From NCBI GenBank assembly GCA_944386755.1, contig CALXCF010000015.1:1-41444 (forward strand): a DNA stretch of 41,444 bases, written 5' to 3'. The notes under the pieces were generated by a model. It worked only from the letters and a program-made list of their open reading frames with translations. It ran no database searches and was not told the DNA's origin. Within the stretch, counting starts at the first letter, position 1. Every line of letters begins with the position of its first letter. The position numbers and the translations under genes were made by a program. This stretch comes from an uncultured Clostridia bacterium. Its GTDB lineage: Bacteria > Bacillota > Clostridia > TANB77 > CAG-508. This document shows positions 17,911-27,638 of the stretch, piece by piece.

Positions 17911-17937
17911 GAAGAGTGGGATTTGTTCCCACTCTTC
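17911..17937 (-). promoter_or_regulatory. Stable 5'-leader hairpin upstream of rimP
   Basis: GAAGAGTGGG (17911-17920) and its exact complement CCCACTCTTC (17928-17937) enclose a 7-nt loop. It lies in the mRNA leader between the promoter and the rimP start, with no T-run, so not a simple terminator. A role in feedback control or RNA stability is inferred. Confidence 0.55.
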
Positions 17938-17959
17938 TAGTCTCTTCATGTTCTTTAAT

Positions 17960-17988
17960 ATTATACCCAATTTTTGGCATAAATGCAA
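17960..17988 (-). promoter_or_regulatory. Promoter of the rimP-nusA-infB operon
   Basis: Minus strand TTGCAT (17983-17988), 17-nt spacer, consensus TATAAT (17960-17965). It lies about 87 nt upstream of the rimP TTG. Confidence 0.75.
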
Positions 17989-18033
17989 GTATTTTTGAAA
18001 AATTGTTTAATATTTTCGTAAATATTTATCTTT

Positions 18034-19302
18034 TTAAACTTTCTCTGCCATTTCAGCTGCTTCTGCACTTCTGCCTGAGTTTCCAATTTTAATATTTCTA
18101 ACATGGTCAATTTTCTCCCATGATGTTTCTCTTTTAAATAGACATTTAAAGTTTATTAGTAACCATGAACCCATAAATAATGGATAACAAATTAATCCTT
18201 TAATCATTGGTTTTATTGGTCTTCTATCTAATAACATTGCTATAACTGCTGTACCTATTGGTAATAAAAATGTTGGTACTAAAAATTTCACTATATTAAA
18301 TACCAATTCTTCGTTCGTCATTCCATTTCCTGCATACATTAAGAAGTTTGTTGCTAATATTATTAAAGTAATTACAAACATTGGTATACTTCCTATTATA
18401 TATAGGAAACCATCAAAATTCATCATTGTTTTGTTTTCTTTTGCAGCTTGTGCAAGTTGTTTTGTATATTCTTTTATACATTGCATATGTCCAACTGTCC
18501 ATCTGCTTCTTTGTGACCAACTTTGCGCAAATCCTGTTGGTTGTTCGTCATAACAAATTGCTTCTGTTGACCATCCTAATTTTTTACCTTTTATTATTCT
18601 TTTTAATGAGAATTCAATGTCTTCAGTTAATGTTACTGTTTTTAAACCTTTTTCTGGTTTTATAACATCAAATCTTACCATAAATCCTGTACCATTTAAT
18701 AATGGTGATAGTCCTAAATTATATCTTGCTAAATGATAAAATCTATGCATTGTCCAGTAAAATAGTGCATATCCTGCTGATATCCAGTTATCTGTTGGAT
18801 TTTTAATATCTCTATAACCTTGAACTACATCTTCTCCTTGACATAGTTTCTTGTTCATTGCTTTAATAAAGTTTGGATCTACTATATTGTCTGCGTCAAA
18901 TACGAAGAATGCATCATAGTCTGCATTTTCATCAATTTTTTGTTGTAAAAACCAATCTAATGCATATCCTTTTGTTTTCTTTGTTTCATCAAATCTTTCA
19001 TATACTATTGCACCTGCTTCTTCAGCGATTTTTGCTGTGTTGTCTGTACAGTTGTCTGCAATAACATATATGTCATATAAATCTTTATCATAGTTTTGAT
19101 TTTTTAGGCTTTCAATTAAGTTTCCAACTACTGCTTCTTCATTATGTGCTGGTACTATAGCCATAAATTTGTGATTTTTGTTTACTTTTAATGGTTTTTC
19201 TTTTATTTTTACTAGTGAGCATAAACTTACCATTATTTGATATAACCAGAATATTGTAATTATCCATAACAATGCTTCTCTTAGTATATATAAATAATCC
19301 AT
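18034..19302 (-). CDS. Membrane glycosyltransferase, family 2 (polysaccharide synthase-like)
   Basis: 422-aa processive-type GT2 enzyme. One N-terminal transmembrane helix (about 7-30) precedes the GT-A catalytic domain with VPAHNEEAVVGNL (~50), DAD (~136, FVFDADN), TED (~226) and the QRSRW motif (~264). These are the D,D,D,QxxRW residues of cellulose/hyaluronan/poly-GlcNAc synthases. Two to three C-terminal membrane helices (about 300-385) follow. It probably uses a UDP-sugar to build or export a surface polysaccharide or glycolipid; the sugar cannot be read from sequence. It is monocistronic with its own strong promoter. Confidence 0.9.
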   Translation of the reverse strand: MDYLYILREALLWIITIFWLYQIMVSLCSLVKIKEKPLKVNKNHKFMAIVPAHNEEAVVGNLIESLKNQNYDKDLYDIYVIADNCTDNTAKIAEEAGAIVYERFDETKKTKGYALDWFLQQKIDENADYDAFFVFDADNIVDPNFIKAMNKKLCQGEDVVQGYRDIKNPTDNWISAGYALFYWTMHRFYHLARYNLGLSPLLNGTGFMVRFDVIKPEKGLKTVTLTEDIEFSLKRIIKGKKLGWSTEAICYDEQPTGFAQSWSQRSRWTVGHMQCIKEYTKQLAQAAKENKTMMNFDGFLYIIGSIPMFVITLIILATNFLMYAGNGMTNEELVFNIVKFLVPTFLLPIGTAVIAMLLDRRPIKPMIKGLICYPLFMGSWLLINFKCLFKRETSWEKIDHVRNIKIGNSGRSAEAAEMAEKV

Positions 19303-19358
19303 TTTCTACCTCTCTTTTTATTTTTTCGTTTATTTAATATTATTATGCTACCTTTTCT

Positions 19359-19387
19359 ATTATACTATTATTGTTAAAATTATGCAA
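19359..19387 (-). promoter_or_regulatory. Promoter of the glycosyltransferase gene
   Basis: Minus strand TTGCAT (19382-19387), 17-nt spacer, TATAAT (19359-19364), about 57 nt before the ATG at 19302. Confidence 0.75.
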
Positions 19388-19428
19388 TAATTTTGCGATA
19401 ATTTCTTTAATTTTTTCATATTTTTTGC

Positions 19429-20322
19429 TTAAAAATCCCACTTTGGCACGTATTCTTCTTCATGTTCACCTAATTCTTGTATAAAGCCATTTTTTATACC
19501 TAGTTCTTCAACATAATCTTCAATCTCTTCCCACTCTTCTTTTGTCAATTTTCTATTTAATTCTGCTACTTCTTTTGCTTTATATGTTGGAAAATATTGA
19601 GCCATTATACTAACATATGTATAATCTTCCATGTTTTGTTTTATCCATTGTAAAACCTTTTTACTATTTTCAATATTATTTGGCAAAACTAAATGTCTTA
19701 TAATCATGCCTTTTTGCATAATACCATTTTCATTAAAAACTGCTTCTCCAACTTGTCTTTGCATTTCTTTTAGAGCTTTTGTTGTTATTTCAAAATAATT
19801 ATCAATTTTAGAATATTTTTTTGCTATATCATCAAAATAATATTTAAAATCTGGCAAATAAATATCTACATATCCTTCTAGCATTTTTAATGTTTCTACT
19901 TTTTCATATCCATTTGTATTATAAACAATTGGAATATTAAGTCCATTTTTCTTTGCAATCTTAATTGCTTCAACAATTTGTGGTACATAACTTGTAGGCG
20001 TTACTAAGTTTATATTTTCTACATCTTTTTCCTGTTGTTTTATAAAAATTTCAGCTAAATCTTCAATAGATATTTCTTTTCCTTTTCCTAATTGACTAAT
20101 TTCATAGTTTTGGCAAAAAATGCAGTTTAGATTGCAGTTAGAAAAAAAGACCGTTCCAGAGCCTTTTTCTCCACTAATACATGGTTCTTCAAAATTGTGA
20201 GTTGAATATAATGCTATTTTTATTGTGTCTTTTGATTTGCATCTTCCTATTTGATTTTCATTTCTATTTATATTACATTCGTGTGGACATATTTTACACT
20301 TCGTTAGATACTTTTTGTACAT
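19429..20322 (-). CDS. Radical SAM protein, PflA/PflX-like (COG1313 type)
   Basis: 297 aa. The radical SAM cluster motif CX3CX2C is at C63-NLN-C67-IF-C70, preceded by a cysteine-rich N-terminus (C9, C12, C16, C28: KCKICPHECN...GRCKS) like that of the PflX family. The latter part has VYNTNGYEK, DIYLPDFKYY and a C-terminal MAQYFPTYKA segment typical of these proteins. It is annotated in many genomes as a putative pyruvate formate-lyase activating enzyme, but no glycyl-radical enzyme is next to it, so the true substrate is unknown. Its start overlaps the upstream membrane protein gene by 29 nt. Confidence 0.88.
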   Translation of the reverse strand: MYKKYLTKCKICPHECNINRNENQIGRCKSKDTIKIALYSTHNFEEPCISGEKGSGTVFFSNCNLNCIFCQNYEISQLGKGKEISIEDLAEIFIKQQEKDVENINLVTPTSYVPQIVEAIKIAKKNGLNIPIVYNTNGYEKVETLKMLEGYVDIYLPDFKYYFDDIAKKYSKIDNYFEITTKALKEMQRQVGEAVFNENGIMQKGMIIRHLVLPNNIENSKKVLQWIKQNMEDYTYVSIMAQYFPTYKAKEVAELNRKLTKEEWEEIEDYVEELGIKNGFIQELGEHEEEYVPKWDF

Positions 20323-21022
20323 ATATATTTTCGCCCTCTTTTTTTAGTGTTACAATTTTTTTCGTGAATTTATCTAAATTATTTTTTACTATATCTTGAC
20401 TACTACTTTCTTGGTTTTCTTCTACTTTTCCTATTTCTTCATCATTTAAATTTCTGATAATTATCTGAAAATTTTGCATGTTTGTATTCTCAATATTTTC
20501 AATACTTTCTTCAGTATCTAAATTTTCAATGTTTTCCTGAGAGTAATCTTCTAAGTATTCTACTATTTCAACTTCATATCCAGTATCTGTTTTGTTTATC
20601 TGGTTTAATAAAAAGCAATCCTCTTCTTGGTCTAATCCCATTCCTGTTGCATAATATTTGTCTGTTTCTTCATCATATATAAAATTTTCTGTGCCTTCTC
20701 TTGGGAATTCTTTTGTAAAATCCGGACCGAATAGTTCTTTTGCTTTTTCTTGGATTTGTTCATAGCTTAATTCATAATCTTCAAGATTCTTTTTTACTAC
20801 TTCCCATGTCCACATATCACTTGCTTCGTTTATATTTTCAAATGTAGGTAATGCTTCTGCCGTTACTTCTTTCCACATATATATTTTTGTTATATATGTT
20901 TGTATTTGTTCTATTTCTTGTACACTCACTTGATTGTTTGAACTTATTGCCATATTTCTATATATTATCATTCCAACAAATATTATTAATAAAATAACTA
21001 TTGCGACAATCATTTTTCTCAT
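20294..21022 (-). CDS. Membrane-anchored extracytoplasmic protein of unknown function
   Basis: 242 aa. One N-terminal hydrophobic helix (about 4-22, MIVAIVILLIIFVGMIIY) acts as an uncleaved anchor with no lipobox. The remainder is acidic and predicted extracellular. Residues ~35-140 have aromatic and acidic patches (IYMWKEVTAEALP, GMGLDQEEDCFLL) that may form a small globular domain, followed by a Glu/Asn-rich linker and a basic C-terminus. No known family recognised. It is the first gene of a two-gene unit with the radical SAM gene. A strong promoter precedes it. Confidence 0.75.
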   Translation of the reverse strand: MRKMIVAIVILLIIFVGMIIYRNMAISSNNQVSVQEIEQIQTYITKIYMWKEVTAEALPTFENINEASDMWTWEVVKKNLEDYELSYEQIQEKAKELFGPDFTKEFPREGTENFIYDEETDKYYATGMGLDQEEDCFLLNQINKTDTGYEVEIVEYLEDYSQENIENLDTEESIENIENTNMQNFQIIIRNLNDEEIGKVEENQESSSQDIVKNNLDKFTKKIVTLKKEGENIYVQKVSNEV

Positions 21023-21061
21023 TTTCCTACATTCCTCTCATGTTTTTATCTTTCGATTGTC

Positions 21062-21090
21062 ATTTTATCATATCCGTTTTTCATTTTCAA
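21062..21090 (-). promoter_or_regulatory. Promoter of the membrane protein / radical SAM operon
   Basis: Minus strand TTGAAA (21085-21090), 17-nt spacer, TAAAAT (21062-21067), 40 nt before the ATG at 21022. Confidence 0.65.
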
Positions 21091-21119
21091 TGCAAAATAT
21101 GTGTTTTAAATAATATTTT

Positions 21120-21169
21120 AGGTCTGTCCCTTTTTAGCAAAAAATGCTCTTTTTGGCATGTCCCTAAAT
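21120..21169 (-). terminator. GGGAC-type element after the histidine kinase gene
   Basis: Begins at the kinase stop codon with TTAGGGACATGCC, has an AGCA...TGCT hairpin in the middle and ends in AAGGGACAGACC. Same family as the elements at 721, 12637, 24148 and 30391. Confidence 0.5.
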
Positions 21170-23187
21170 CACCACTCCATCACAACCTTAAATAAATCAC
21201 CATCTATAACAATATCAAAAGTTCCTCTTTGTAATTCAGTTAGACTTTTTGCAATAGATAAACCTAATCCGCTTCCTTCAGTATATCTTGATTTATCACC
21301 TCTGACAAATCTCTGCATCAATTCATCACTACTAATATTTAGTCTGTCTTTAGAAATATTTTTTATACTAATATTAACTTTTTTATTTGTCTTTTTAACA
21401 TCAATATATACTCTTGAATTTTCTTGTGCATATTTGCTAATATTGCTAAATAGATTTTCCATAATCCTAAACATATATCTATTATCTGCATCTATTCTTA
21501 CATCTTCATGTGGCATATCTGTTTCTATCTGAAGATTTCTACTTTCAAGTCTATCTTTAAATTCTCCAATTGTTTGATTTATTAATTCTTTTATATTTAT
21601 GCTTTCAATATTTAATTTAACATTTCCAGAAGATGCTTTTGATGCTTCAACTAAATCTTCTGTCAATTTTTTAAGCCTTTGTGATTTAACATCTAAAATA
21701 TCTATATATTCTTTAATTTTTTCATCTTTTATATCTTCTTTTTTCAATAAATCTACATAGTTTATTATAGATGTTAATGGTGTTTTTATATCATGTGATA
21801 CATTTGTAATTAATTCAGTTTTTAGTCTTTCTGATTTCAAATTTTCTTCAATTGCGTTTTTAAATCCACCTGCTATATCATTAATATATACTGCCATTTC
21901 TTTCAATGTTCCTTCAAGTTCTTGTTCGTTTATGTGAACACTGGTATCTCCGTCGTAGATTTTTTTTAAAGTTTCTTTAAGCATTTCTTCTTGTCTTACA
22001 TATTTTCTTAATTTATAATATGCCCATATCCAGAAAGCTATTAAGATTAGTATTGCTATTCCTGTTACAAACATACTTAGAAGTATTGTTGTTATTAACA
22101 CAAATCCCCAATAAAGCCAGAATATCTTTTTAGTGTTATCTGTTTTGTTTTTAAATTCGTCTATATATTTTTTTATCTTATTTTTAAACCATCTTAATAT
22201 TCTATATGTTAAAAAACTTCTCCAAAATTGTTTTGCTTTTATTCTTTTTATTGTTGTGATTGTTAGTGCTGCTGTCATTACATAACAGATTATATATGAA
22301 ATTATTAGTATTGTCATAAATATATAGCTAAAGCTATCTGTTACACTATTTACTGCTATTGCCCAGAACATTGGTATTATGCAGCAAAATAGTAAAAATA
22401 CTAATTCATATGGAATTTCGTCTATAAAGTCTAATGTGATTCCTTCTTTTCCTTTTTTGTGTCCAATTGCCCATAATAGATATATTGCTATTATTGTTAA
22501 TAATATTAAACTGATTGCTAGTGCATATACCGGTAATTTTTGATTTGAAGTAACAAATTGGTATATATCTTGTGTTGTTACAAAATCAAATGATTGCTCT
22601 GTCCTTGTTTGATTATATGATGTGTATATATCATAATCTCTTAAAGTTTTTGCAGTTTCATCTATTAATACTGGTTGTGTATCAATCATTTCATGATAAT
22701 ATGTATAATCATATTTCATATTATCTTGGTTCATATAATTTATGTCTGTTTGTATCTGCCCATTTACAATATTCCAATAATATGGATTTGAACTATTTTC
22801 ATTCATAGTTTGTTGATAGTCATTGCTTTTTATGTTTGTATACATTTTGCCTGTTTCTTTATCTATTATTATATAATTTATACAGATTTCTGAATCATGA
22901 TTATAATCTTCTGAATAATAATATTGTTGTCCCTTTGAATCTTCTAATTGTATGTATTGTCCTGTTTCTTCACTTCTTTCGGCTTTTCCTACTTTATCTA
23001 ATACAGAGTAGAAATATTTATCTGCAAACCATTGACTTTGCTTATATTCTGTTGCTATATTATCATTCATTTCAAATTCATTTAGATATGTTATATGAAC
23101 TATGCTAAGAAATAATATTGCAGCTAATATTGGAATTAATATATAGCATAATATTTTTAAAATAGATGATTCTCTTAATTTCTCCAT
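21169..23187 (-). CDS. Multi-pass sensor histidine kinase
   Basis: 672 aa. A transmembrane helix at about 13-33 and another at about 217-240 flank an extracellular sensor region of about 180 residues rich in Tyr, Asp and Asn. Four more hydrophobic segments (about 255-330 and 355-390) follow. Then comes a HAMP-like linker, a HisKA dimerisation helix with NVSHDIKTPLTSIINYVDLL (phospho-His ~462) and a HATPase_c domain with N-box ENLFSN and G-box GSGLGLSIAKSL (~640). The catalytic region resembles VanS-type kinases of Clostridia. The signal is unknown. It is paired with the response regulator upstream; a palindromic element separates the two genes. Confidence 0.92.
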   Translation of the reverse strand: MEKLRESSILKILCYILIPILAAILFLSIVHITYLNEFEMNDNIATEYKQSQWFADKYFYSVLDKVGKAERSEETGQYIQLEDSKGQQYYYSEDYNHDSEICINYIIIDKETGKMYTNIKSNDYQQTMNENSSNPYYWNIVNGQIQTDINYMNQDNMKYDYTYYHEMIDTQPVLIDETAKTLRDYDIYTSYNQTRTEQSFDFVTTQDIYQFVTSNQKLPVYALAISLILLTIIAIYLLWAIGHKKGKEGITLDFIDEIPYELVFLLFCCIIPMFWAIAVNSVTDSFSYIFMTILIISYIICYVMTAALTITTIKRIKAKQFWRSFLTYRILRWFKNKIKKYIDEFKNKTDNTKKIFWLYWGFVLITTILLSMFVTGIAILILIAFWIWAYYKLRKYVRQEEMLKETLKKIYDGDTSVHINEQELEGTLKEMAVYINDIAGGFKNAIEENLKSERLKTELITNVSHDIKTPLTSIINYVDLLKKEDIKDEKIKEYIDILDVKSQRLKKLTEDLVEASKASSGNVKLNIESINIKELINQTIGEFKDRLESRNLQIETDMPHEDVRIDADNRYMFRIMENLFSNISKYAQENSRVYIDVKKTNKKVNISIKNISKDRLNISSDELMQRFVRGDKSRYTEGSGLGLSIAKSLTELQRGTFDIVIDGDLFKVVMEW

Positions 23188-23240
23188 TTTTTATTTCATC
23201 CCTTTCTAATTTTTTAGTTTCTTGTTTTTTGCTTCACCTA

Positions 23241-23369
23241 GTTGGAAAAGAATTAAATTTTGGCAAGGAAAACGAGTTTGAAATTTATGAGACGTACTTT
23301 TTGTACGTTGATTAAATTTCAAATGAAGTTCGCCACTGCGCACAGCCAAAATTGTAATTATTTTTCAAC
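23241..23369 (-). mobile_element. MITE/REP-like palindromic element, copy 2
   Basis: 129 bp, nearly identical to 11441-11562: same terminal inverted repeats, same inner TTTGAAATTTA stem and same ACGTAC-TTTTT-GTACGT hairpin. It differs mainly by a ~7-nt longer segment (GTTCGCCACTGCGCACAGCC). Its outer end supplies the last codons and TAA of the response regulator. Confidence 0.8.
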
Positions 23370-24059
23370 TGCCTCTATTTTGTAGCCAATCCCCCATATA
23401 ACCTTCAAATATCTAGGTTCTTTTGGATTTATCTCAATCTTTTCTCTTATGTGTCTTATATGTACTGCTATAATATTTTCTGCTCCATAGCTTTCTTCCT
23501 TCCAAACATTTTCATATATTTGTGGAATAGAATACACCTTTCCTTTGTTTTTTAATAAGAATTTCAATATATTAAACTCTGTTGCTGTTAATTTTACTTC
23601 TTTGCCATCTACTGTAACTTTTTTAGTTTCATCATCAAGTATTAATTCTCCTGTTCTATATATTTGTTTATTGTCTTTTTTCTCCATTGCGCCTAATGAT
23701 ACATAACGTCTTATTTGTGAATTTACTCTTGCAATTAATTCTAATGGGTTAAATGGTTTTGTTATATAATCATCTGCTCCTTGGTTTAATCCACCTATTT
23801 TGTCATAGTCTTCAGATTTTGCTGACAAGAGAATTACTGGAATAGATTTATCTTTTCTTAATTCTTCTAATGTTTCTAATCCGTCTTTTTCTGGCATCAT
23901 GATGTCTAGAATTATTAGATGTATTTCATTTTCCTTTACTTTTTCTAATGCTTCATTTCCATTGTAGGCTTTTATTATGTTATACCCTTCCTTTTTTAAA
24001 TAGATTTCAATTGCTCCTACTATTTCTCTATCATCATCAACAACTAAAATATTGTACAT
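23358..24059 (-). CDS. OmpR/PhoB-family response regulator
   Basis: 233 aa. Receiver domain 1-~115 with the acidic pair D8-D9, phospho-acceptor D52 (LIILDIMMPEKDG), the conserved Ser in LLSAKSEDYDK and Lys in DYITKPFNPLEL. A winged-helix DNA-binding domain (~130-230) has VKLTATEFNILKFLLKN and VHIRHIREKIE...GIGYKI. The ATG at 24059 is preferred, with AAAGGGA 8 nt upstream; the in-frame upstream extension to 24101 has no support. It is the partner of the downstream kinase. The final codons (VEK, TAA) come from the palindromic element at 23241-23369. Confidence 0.93.
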   Translation of the reverse strand: MYNILVVDDDREIVGAIEIYLKKEGYNIIKAYNGNEALEKVKENEIHLIILDIMMPEKDGLETLEELRKDKSIPVILLSAKSEDYDKIGGLNQGADDYITKPFNPLELIARVNSQIRRYVSLGAMEKKDNKQIYRTGELILDDETKKVTVDGKEVKLTATEFNILKFLLKNKGKVYSIPQIYENVWKEESYGAENIIAVHIRHIREKIEINPKEPRYLKVIWGIGYKIEAVEK

Positions 24060-24091
24060 TGTAAATCCCTTTCCTTTCATTTTCTGATAAT

Positions 24092-24097
24092 AGTATA
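24092..24097 (-). promoter_or_regulatory. Extended -10 promoter of the two-component operon
   Basis: Minus strand TGG-TATACT just upstream of the regulator leader. The -35 region is poor (T-rich), which fits an extended -10 or activator-dependent, possibly autoregulated, promoter. Confidence 0.4.
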
Positions 24098-24123
24098 CCA
24101 CAAATATTATGAAGAAAAAATAG

Positions 24124-24143
24124 AGGAAAAATTAATTTTTCCT
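24124..24143. repeat. 20-nt perfect palindrome downstream of clpX
   Basis: AGGAAAAATTAATTTTTCCT is self-complementary. It lies between the clpX end element and the response regulator promoter and could be a weak terminator or an operator. Confidence 0.4.
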
Positions 24144-24147
24144 TAAT

Positions 24148-24236
24148 GTCCATTTAGGGACATATCTATGCATAAAAAAAGAGAACTGTCCCAGAGTGGA
24201 CAAAAATGTCCAAACGGAAACGTCCCCAAATGTCCC
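24148..24236 (-). terminator. GGGAC-type multi-hairpin element after clpX
   Basis: Starts in the clpX TAG codon (TAGGGACATTTGGGGACG), contains a TGGACA...TGTCCA hairpin (24197-24212) and ends with TAAATGGAC. It has five GGAC/GTCC motifs in about 90 nt. Same family as the elements at 721, 12637, 21120 and 30391. Confidence 0.5.
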
Positions 24237-25552
24237 TATGCTGCAGGTGTTTGTCTTTTCTTTTTACCTGTAGGCTTATCACTATTTTCTTCTTTGCTTT
24301 TATCTTTATTTATAACTAATTCTGGTCCTTTATTATCCAAAATTGTTTCTTTTGTTATAATACATTTCTCTATATCTGGATTAGATGGTATTTCAAACAT
24401 GATGTCTCTCATTCTTTCTTCTATTATTGAACGAAGTCCTCTTGCTCCTGTTTTTCTTTCAATTGCTTTATCAACAATTGCTTCTAAGGCTTCTTGTTTA
24501 AATACTAATTCTACTCCATCTATTTCAAATAGTTTTTGATATTGTTTTACCAATGAATTTTTAGGTTCTACTAATATTTGTATTAAAGCATCTCTATCTA
24601 AGTCTTTTAGTGTTGCTACTATTGGCAATCTTCCTATAAATTCTGGTATTAGTCCAAATTTTAATAAGTCTTGTGGTAATAGTTCTTGGAATATTTCATA
24701 TTTATTGATTTCTTTTGGGCTTTTTATTTGTGTTCCAAATCCTATTGCTTTTTCACCAGTTCTGTCTTTTATGATGTTTTCAAGTCCTTCAAATGCTCCA
24801 CCACATATTATTAAAATGTTTTCTGTATTTATTTGTATTAATTCTTGGTTTGGATGTTTTCTTCCTCCTTGTGGTGGTACTGATGCAATTGTTCCTTCTA
24901 TGATTTTTAATAATGCTTGTTGTACTCCTTCACCACTTACATCTCTAGTTATTGATGGATTTTCTGATTTTCTTGTTATTTTGTCTATTTCATCAATATA
25001 TATAATTCCTTTTTCTGCTTTTTGAATGTCTCCATCTGCTGCTTGTATTAATTTTAATAGTATATTTTCAACATCTTCTCCAACATATCCTGCTTCTGTT
25101 AATGTTGTTGCATCTGCTATTGCAAATGGTACATTTAAGATTTTTGCTAATGTTCTTGCTAAAAGTGTTTTTCCACAACCAGTTGGTCCTAATAATAAGA
25201 TATTACTTTTTTGTATTTCCACATCATCTTTATTTTGCACTTCTTCATGTGCTATTCTTTTATAATGATTATATACTGCTACTGATAATGTTTTTTTAGC
25301 TTCTTCTTGACCAATTACATAGTCATCTAATACTGCTTTTATTTCTTTAGGACTTGGTATATCATTTAATTCGTTTAAACTGTATCCTGCTTTTTCATCT
25401 TCATATAATTCTGCTTCTATTATACTGTTGCAAAGCTCTACACATTCATCACAAATATATACCCCTGGTCCTGCTACTATTTTCCTTACATTTTCTTGTG
25501 ATTTACCACAAAACGAACATCTTACACTTTTAGGTGCATTATTCTTCGCCAT
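24236..25552 (-). CDS. clpX: ATP-dependent unfoldase ClpX
   Basis: 438-aa AAA+ unfoldase that feeds ssrA-tagged and other substrates to ClpP. The N-terminal zinc-binding domain has C12, C15, C34 and C37 (RCSFCGKSQ...[11 protein letters not shown]). Walker A GPTGCGKT lies near 127, with Walker [11 protein letters not shown], the GYVGED pore loop, the ClpP-contacting IGF loop (EKAIGFGTQ) and sensor 2 [14 protein letters not shown] at 25552 with AAGGAG upstream. It lies 21 nt after clpP. Confidence 0.97.
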   Translation of the reverse strand: MAKNNAPKSVRCSFCGKSQENVRKIVAGPGVYICDECVELCNSIIEAELYEDEKAGYSLNELNDIPSPKEIKAVLDDYVIGQEEAKKTLSVAVYNHYKRIAHEEVQNKDDVEIQKSNILLLGPTGCGKTLLARTLAKILNVPFAIADATTLTEAGYVGEDVENILLKLIQAADGDIQKAEKGIIYIDEIDKITRKSENPSITRDVSGEGVQQALLKIIEGTIASVPPQGGRKHPNQELIQINTENILIICGGAFEGLENIIKDRTGEKAIGFGTQIKSPKEINKYEIFQELLPQDLLKFGLIPEFIGRLPIVATLKDLDRDALIQILVEPKNSLVKQYQKLFEIDGVELVFKQEALEAIVDKAIERKTGARGLRSIIEERMRDIMFEIPSNPDIEKCIITKETILDNKGPELVINKDKSKEENSDKPTGKKKRQTPAA

Positions 25553-25573
25553 ACATCATTCTCCTTAATTTTC

Positions 25574-26179
25574 TTATTTTCTTTTGTCCATAATTCCGTC
25601 TATTAATCCATATTTTAATGCTTCTTCAGCTGTCATATAATTATCTCTTTCAGTATCTTTTTGGATTGTTTCAACAGTTTGACCTGTTCTTTCACTTAGG
25701 AATTTATTTAATTTTTCTCTTGTTTTTACTAAGTGGTCTGCATGTATTTTGATTTCTGTTGCTTGACCTGAAAGTCCGCCACCACCGATTAATGGTTGGT
25801 GAATTAAGATTTCAGCATTTGGTGTTGCGAATCTTTTTCCTTTTTCTCCAGCTGCAAGTAATGCTGCTCCCATACTTGCTGCCATTCCAATACATATTGT
25901 TGATACCGGACATTTGATATAATTCATTGTATCTATTATACCCATTCCATCTGTTATTGATCCACCTGGTGAATTTATATATAAATTGATATCTTTATCT
26001 GGGTCTTCTGATTCTAAGAATAATAATTGTGCAATTACTAGACTTGCTGTTGTTGCATTTACATCTTCTCCTAAAAATATTATTCTATCTTTTAATAATC
26101 TTGAGAAAATATCATATGATCTTTCTCCTTTGCTTGTTTGTTCGATTACATATGGTACTAAACTATTTTTTTCTAACAT
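25574..26179 (-). CDS. clpP: ATP-dependent Clp protease proteolytic subunit
   Basis: 201-aa serine peptidase forming the tetradecameric ClpP chamber. Catalytic triad: S102 (MAASMGAAL), H127 (EILIHQPL) and Asp in KDTERDNYM (~176). The N-terminus has [21 protein letters not shown], including the axial loop and conserved processing region. ATG at 26179 with AGGAGG upstream. It lies between tig and clpX in the classical order. Confidence 0.97.
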   Translation of the reverse strand: MLEKNSLVPYVIEQTSKGERSYDIFSRLLKDRIIFLGEDVNATTASLVIAQLLFLESEDPDKDINLYINSPGGSITDGMGIIDTMNYIKCPVSTICIGMAASMGAALLAAGEKGKRFATPNAEILIHQPLIGGGGLSGQATEIKIHADHLVKTREKLNKFLSERTGQTVETIQKDTERDNYMTAEEALKYGLIDGIMDKRK

Positions 26180-26245
26180 AATTTTATACCTCCTTTGTTT
26201 TTCTATATTAATTATATACCATTATTTTGAAATATAATCAAAAAA

Positions 26246-27532
26246 TTATTTCATTTTTGCATTTTTTACTAAAAATTCTATTGCTTTTTGTGATGTTAAT
26301 CCATCTTTAATGTAATTTCTTACATTTTCATTTTTCATGAATTCTTCATCATTTTCTTTTCCATAATTTTTAGCCATTTCTTTCATTTTTTCGTCAACTT
26401 CTTCTTCTGTTGCTTCTATTTTTTCAGCTTTTATTACTGCCTCTAAAGCTAAACGTGATTTTATACTATCTATTGCTTGAGGTTCATATTCTTTTCTCAT
26501 TTCTTCAGTAGTTTTACCCATCATTTGAAGATATTGTTCTAATTTTAATCCTTGATATGATAATCTTTGCTCAATATCTTTTATCATGTTGTCTACTTCA
26601 GTTTCAATCATTCCTGATGGAATATCTACTTTTACATTTTCACAAACTGCTTTTATTACTGCATCTTCAGTTTCATATTTTGCTTTATCATCATTTTGTT
26701 TTTGTTGTTTTTTCTTTATATCTTCTTTTAATTCTTTTAATGTATCAAATTCGCTTACATCTTTTGCAAATTCGTCATCTAGTTTTGGTAATTCTTTTTT
26801 CTTTATTTCATGTAATTTAACTTTAAATGTTGCATCTTTTCCAGCTAATTCTTTTGAAAAATATTCTTCTGGGAATTTAACATTTATATCTTTTTCTTCA
26901 TCAATTTTCATTCCAATTATTTGGTCTTCAAATCCTGGTATAAATGTGTTGCTTCCTATTTCTAATTCATGACCTTCTGCTTTTCCACCGTCAAATGCTT
27001 TTCCATCAACAAATCCTTCAAAGTCAATTGTTGCAATATCTCCACTTTCTACTGGTCTGTCTTCTACTGTAATCATTCTTGCATTGTGTTCTTGCATATG
27101 TCCTAATTCATGTTCTATATCTTCATCTGTTACTTTGTATTCGATTTTTTTGATTTCTACTCCTTTATATTTTCCAAGTTCAGCTTCTGGTTTTGTTTGC
27201 ATTACTGCTGTAAATATTAAGTCTTTTCCTTTTTCTATTTGTGTTACATCAATATCAGGTCTTGATACAACATATAAATCGTTTTCTTTTACTGCTTCAT
27301 CTAACGCGTCTCCTGCAACTTCATTGAAAGCATCTTCATAAAAGATTTCTTTTCCATAATATTTTTCTACTATATTCATTGGTGCTTTACCTTTTCTGAA
27401 TCCTGGTATATTAAAATATTTTGCACTTTTGAAGTATACTTTTTTTATTGCGTCATTAAATTTTTCAGCTTCTACTGTTATTTCTAATTTTACTTCATTT
27501 GCGTTTTTTGTTTTTTCAACTTTACATTTCAT
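26246..27532 (-). CDS. tig: Trigger factor (ribosome-bound chaperone/PPIase)
   Basis: 428 aa. The N-terminal ribosome-binding domain carries FRKGKAPMNIVEKYYG, the signature loop that docks on L23. An FKBP-like PPIase domain fills about 150-240 (SGDIATIDFEGFVDGKAFDGG...IPGFEDQIIGM). The C-terminal helical arms form the chaperone cradle. ATG at 27532 lies 9 nt after AAAGGA; the in-frame TTG at 27541 abuts that site. First gene of tig-clpP-clpX with its own promoter, divergent from rpmB. Confidence 0.97.
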   Translation of the reverse strand: MKCKVEKTKNANEVKLEITVEAEKFNDAIKKVYFKSAKYFNIPGFRKGKAPMNIVEKYYGKEIFYEDAFNEVAGDALDEAVKENDLYVVSRPDIDVTQIEKGKDLIFTAVMQTKPEAELGKYKGVEIKKIEYKVTDEDIEHELGHMQEHNARMITVEDRPVESGDIATIDFEGFVDGKAFDGGKAEGHELEIGSNTFIPGFEDQIIGMKIDEEKDINVKFPEEYFSKELAGKDATFKVKLHEIKKKELPKLDDEFAKDVSEFDTLKELKEDIKKKQQKQNDDKAKYETEDAVIKAVCENVKVDIPSGMIETEVDNMIKDIEQRLSYQGLKLEQYLQMMGKTTEEMRKEYEPQAIDSIKSRLALEAVIKAEKIEATEEEVDEKMKEMAKNYGKENDEEFMKNENVRNYIKDGLTSQKAIEFLVKNAKMK

Positions 27533-27582
27533 TCTATTCAATCCTTTCTGCTTTCTATCAATTCATTTTTTAAAGCCTATTT

Positions 27583-27610
27583 ATTATACCACATTTTTCC
27601 TAATTTGCAA
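27583..27610 (-). promoter_or_regulatory. Promoter of tig-clpP-clpX
   Basis: Minus strand TTGCAA (27605-27610), 16-nt spacer, TATAAT (27583-27588), preceded by TGTGG close to an extended -10. No CtsR-type operator was recognised. Confidence 0.7.
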
Positions 27611-27638
27611 GGAATTTTTTATAATTTTCAAAAAATAC

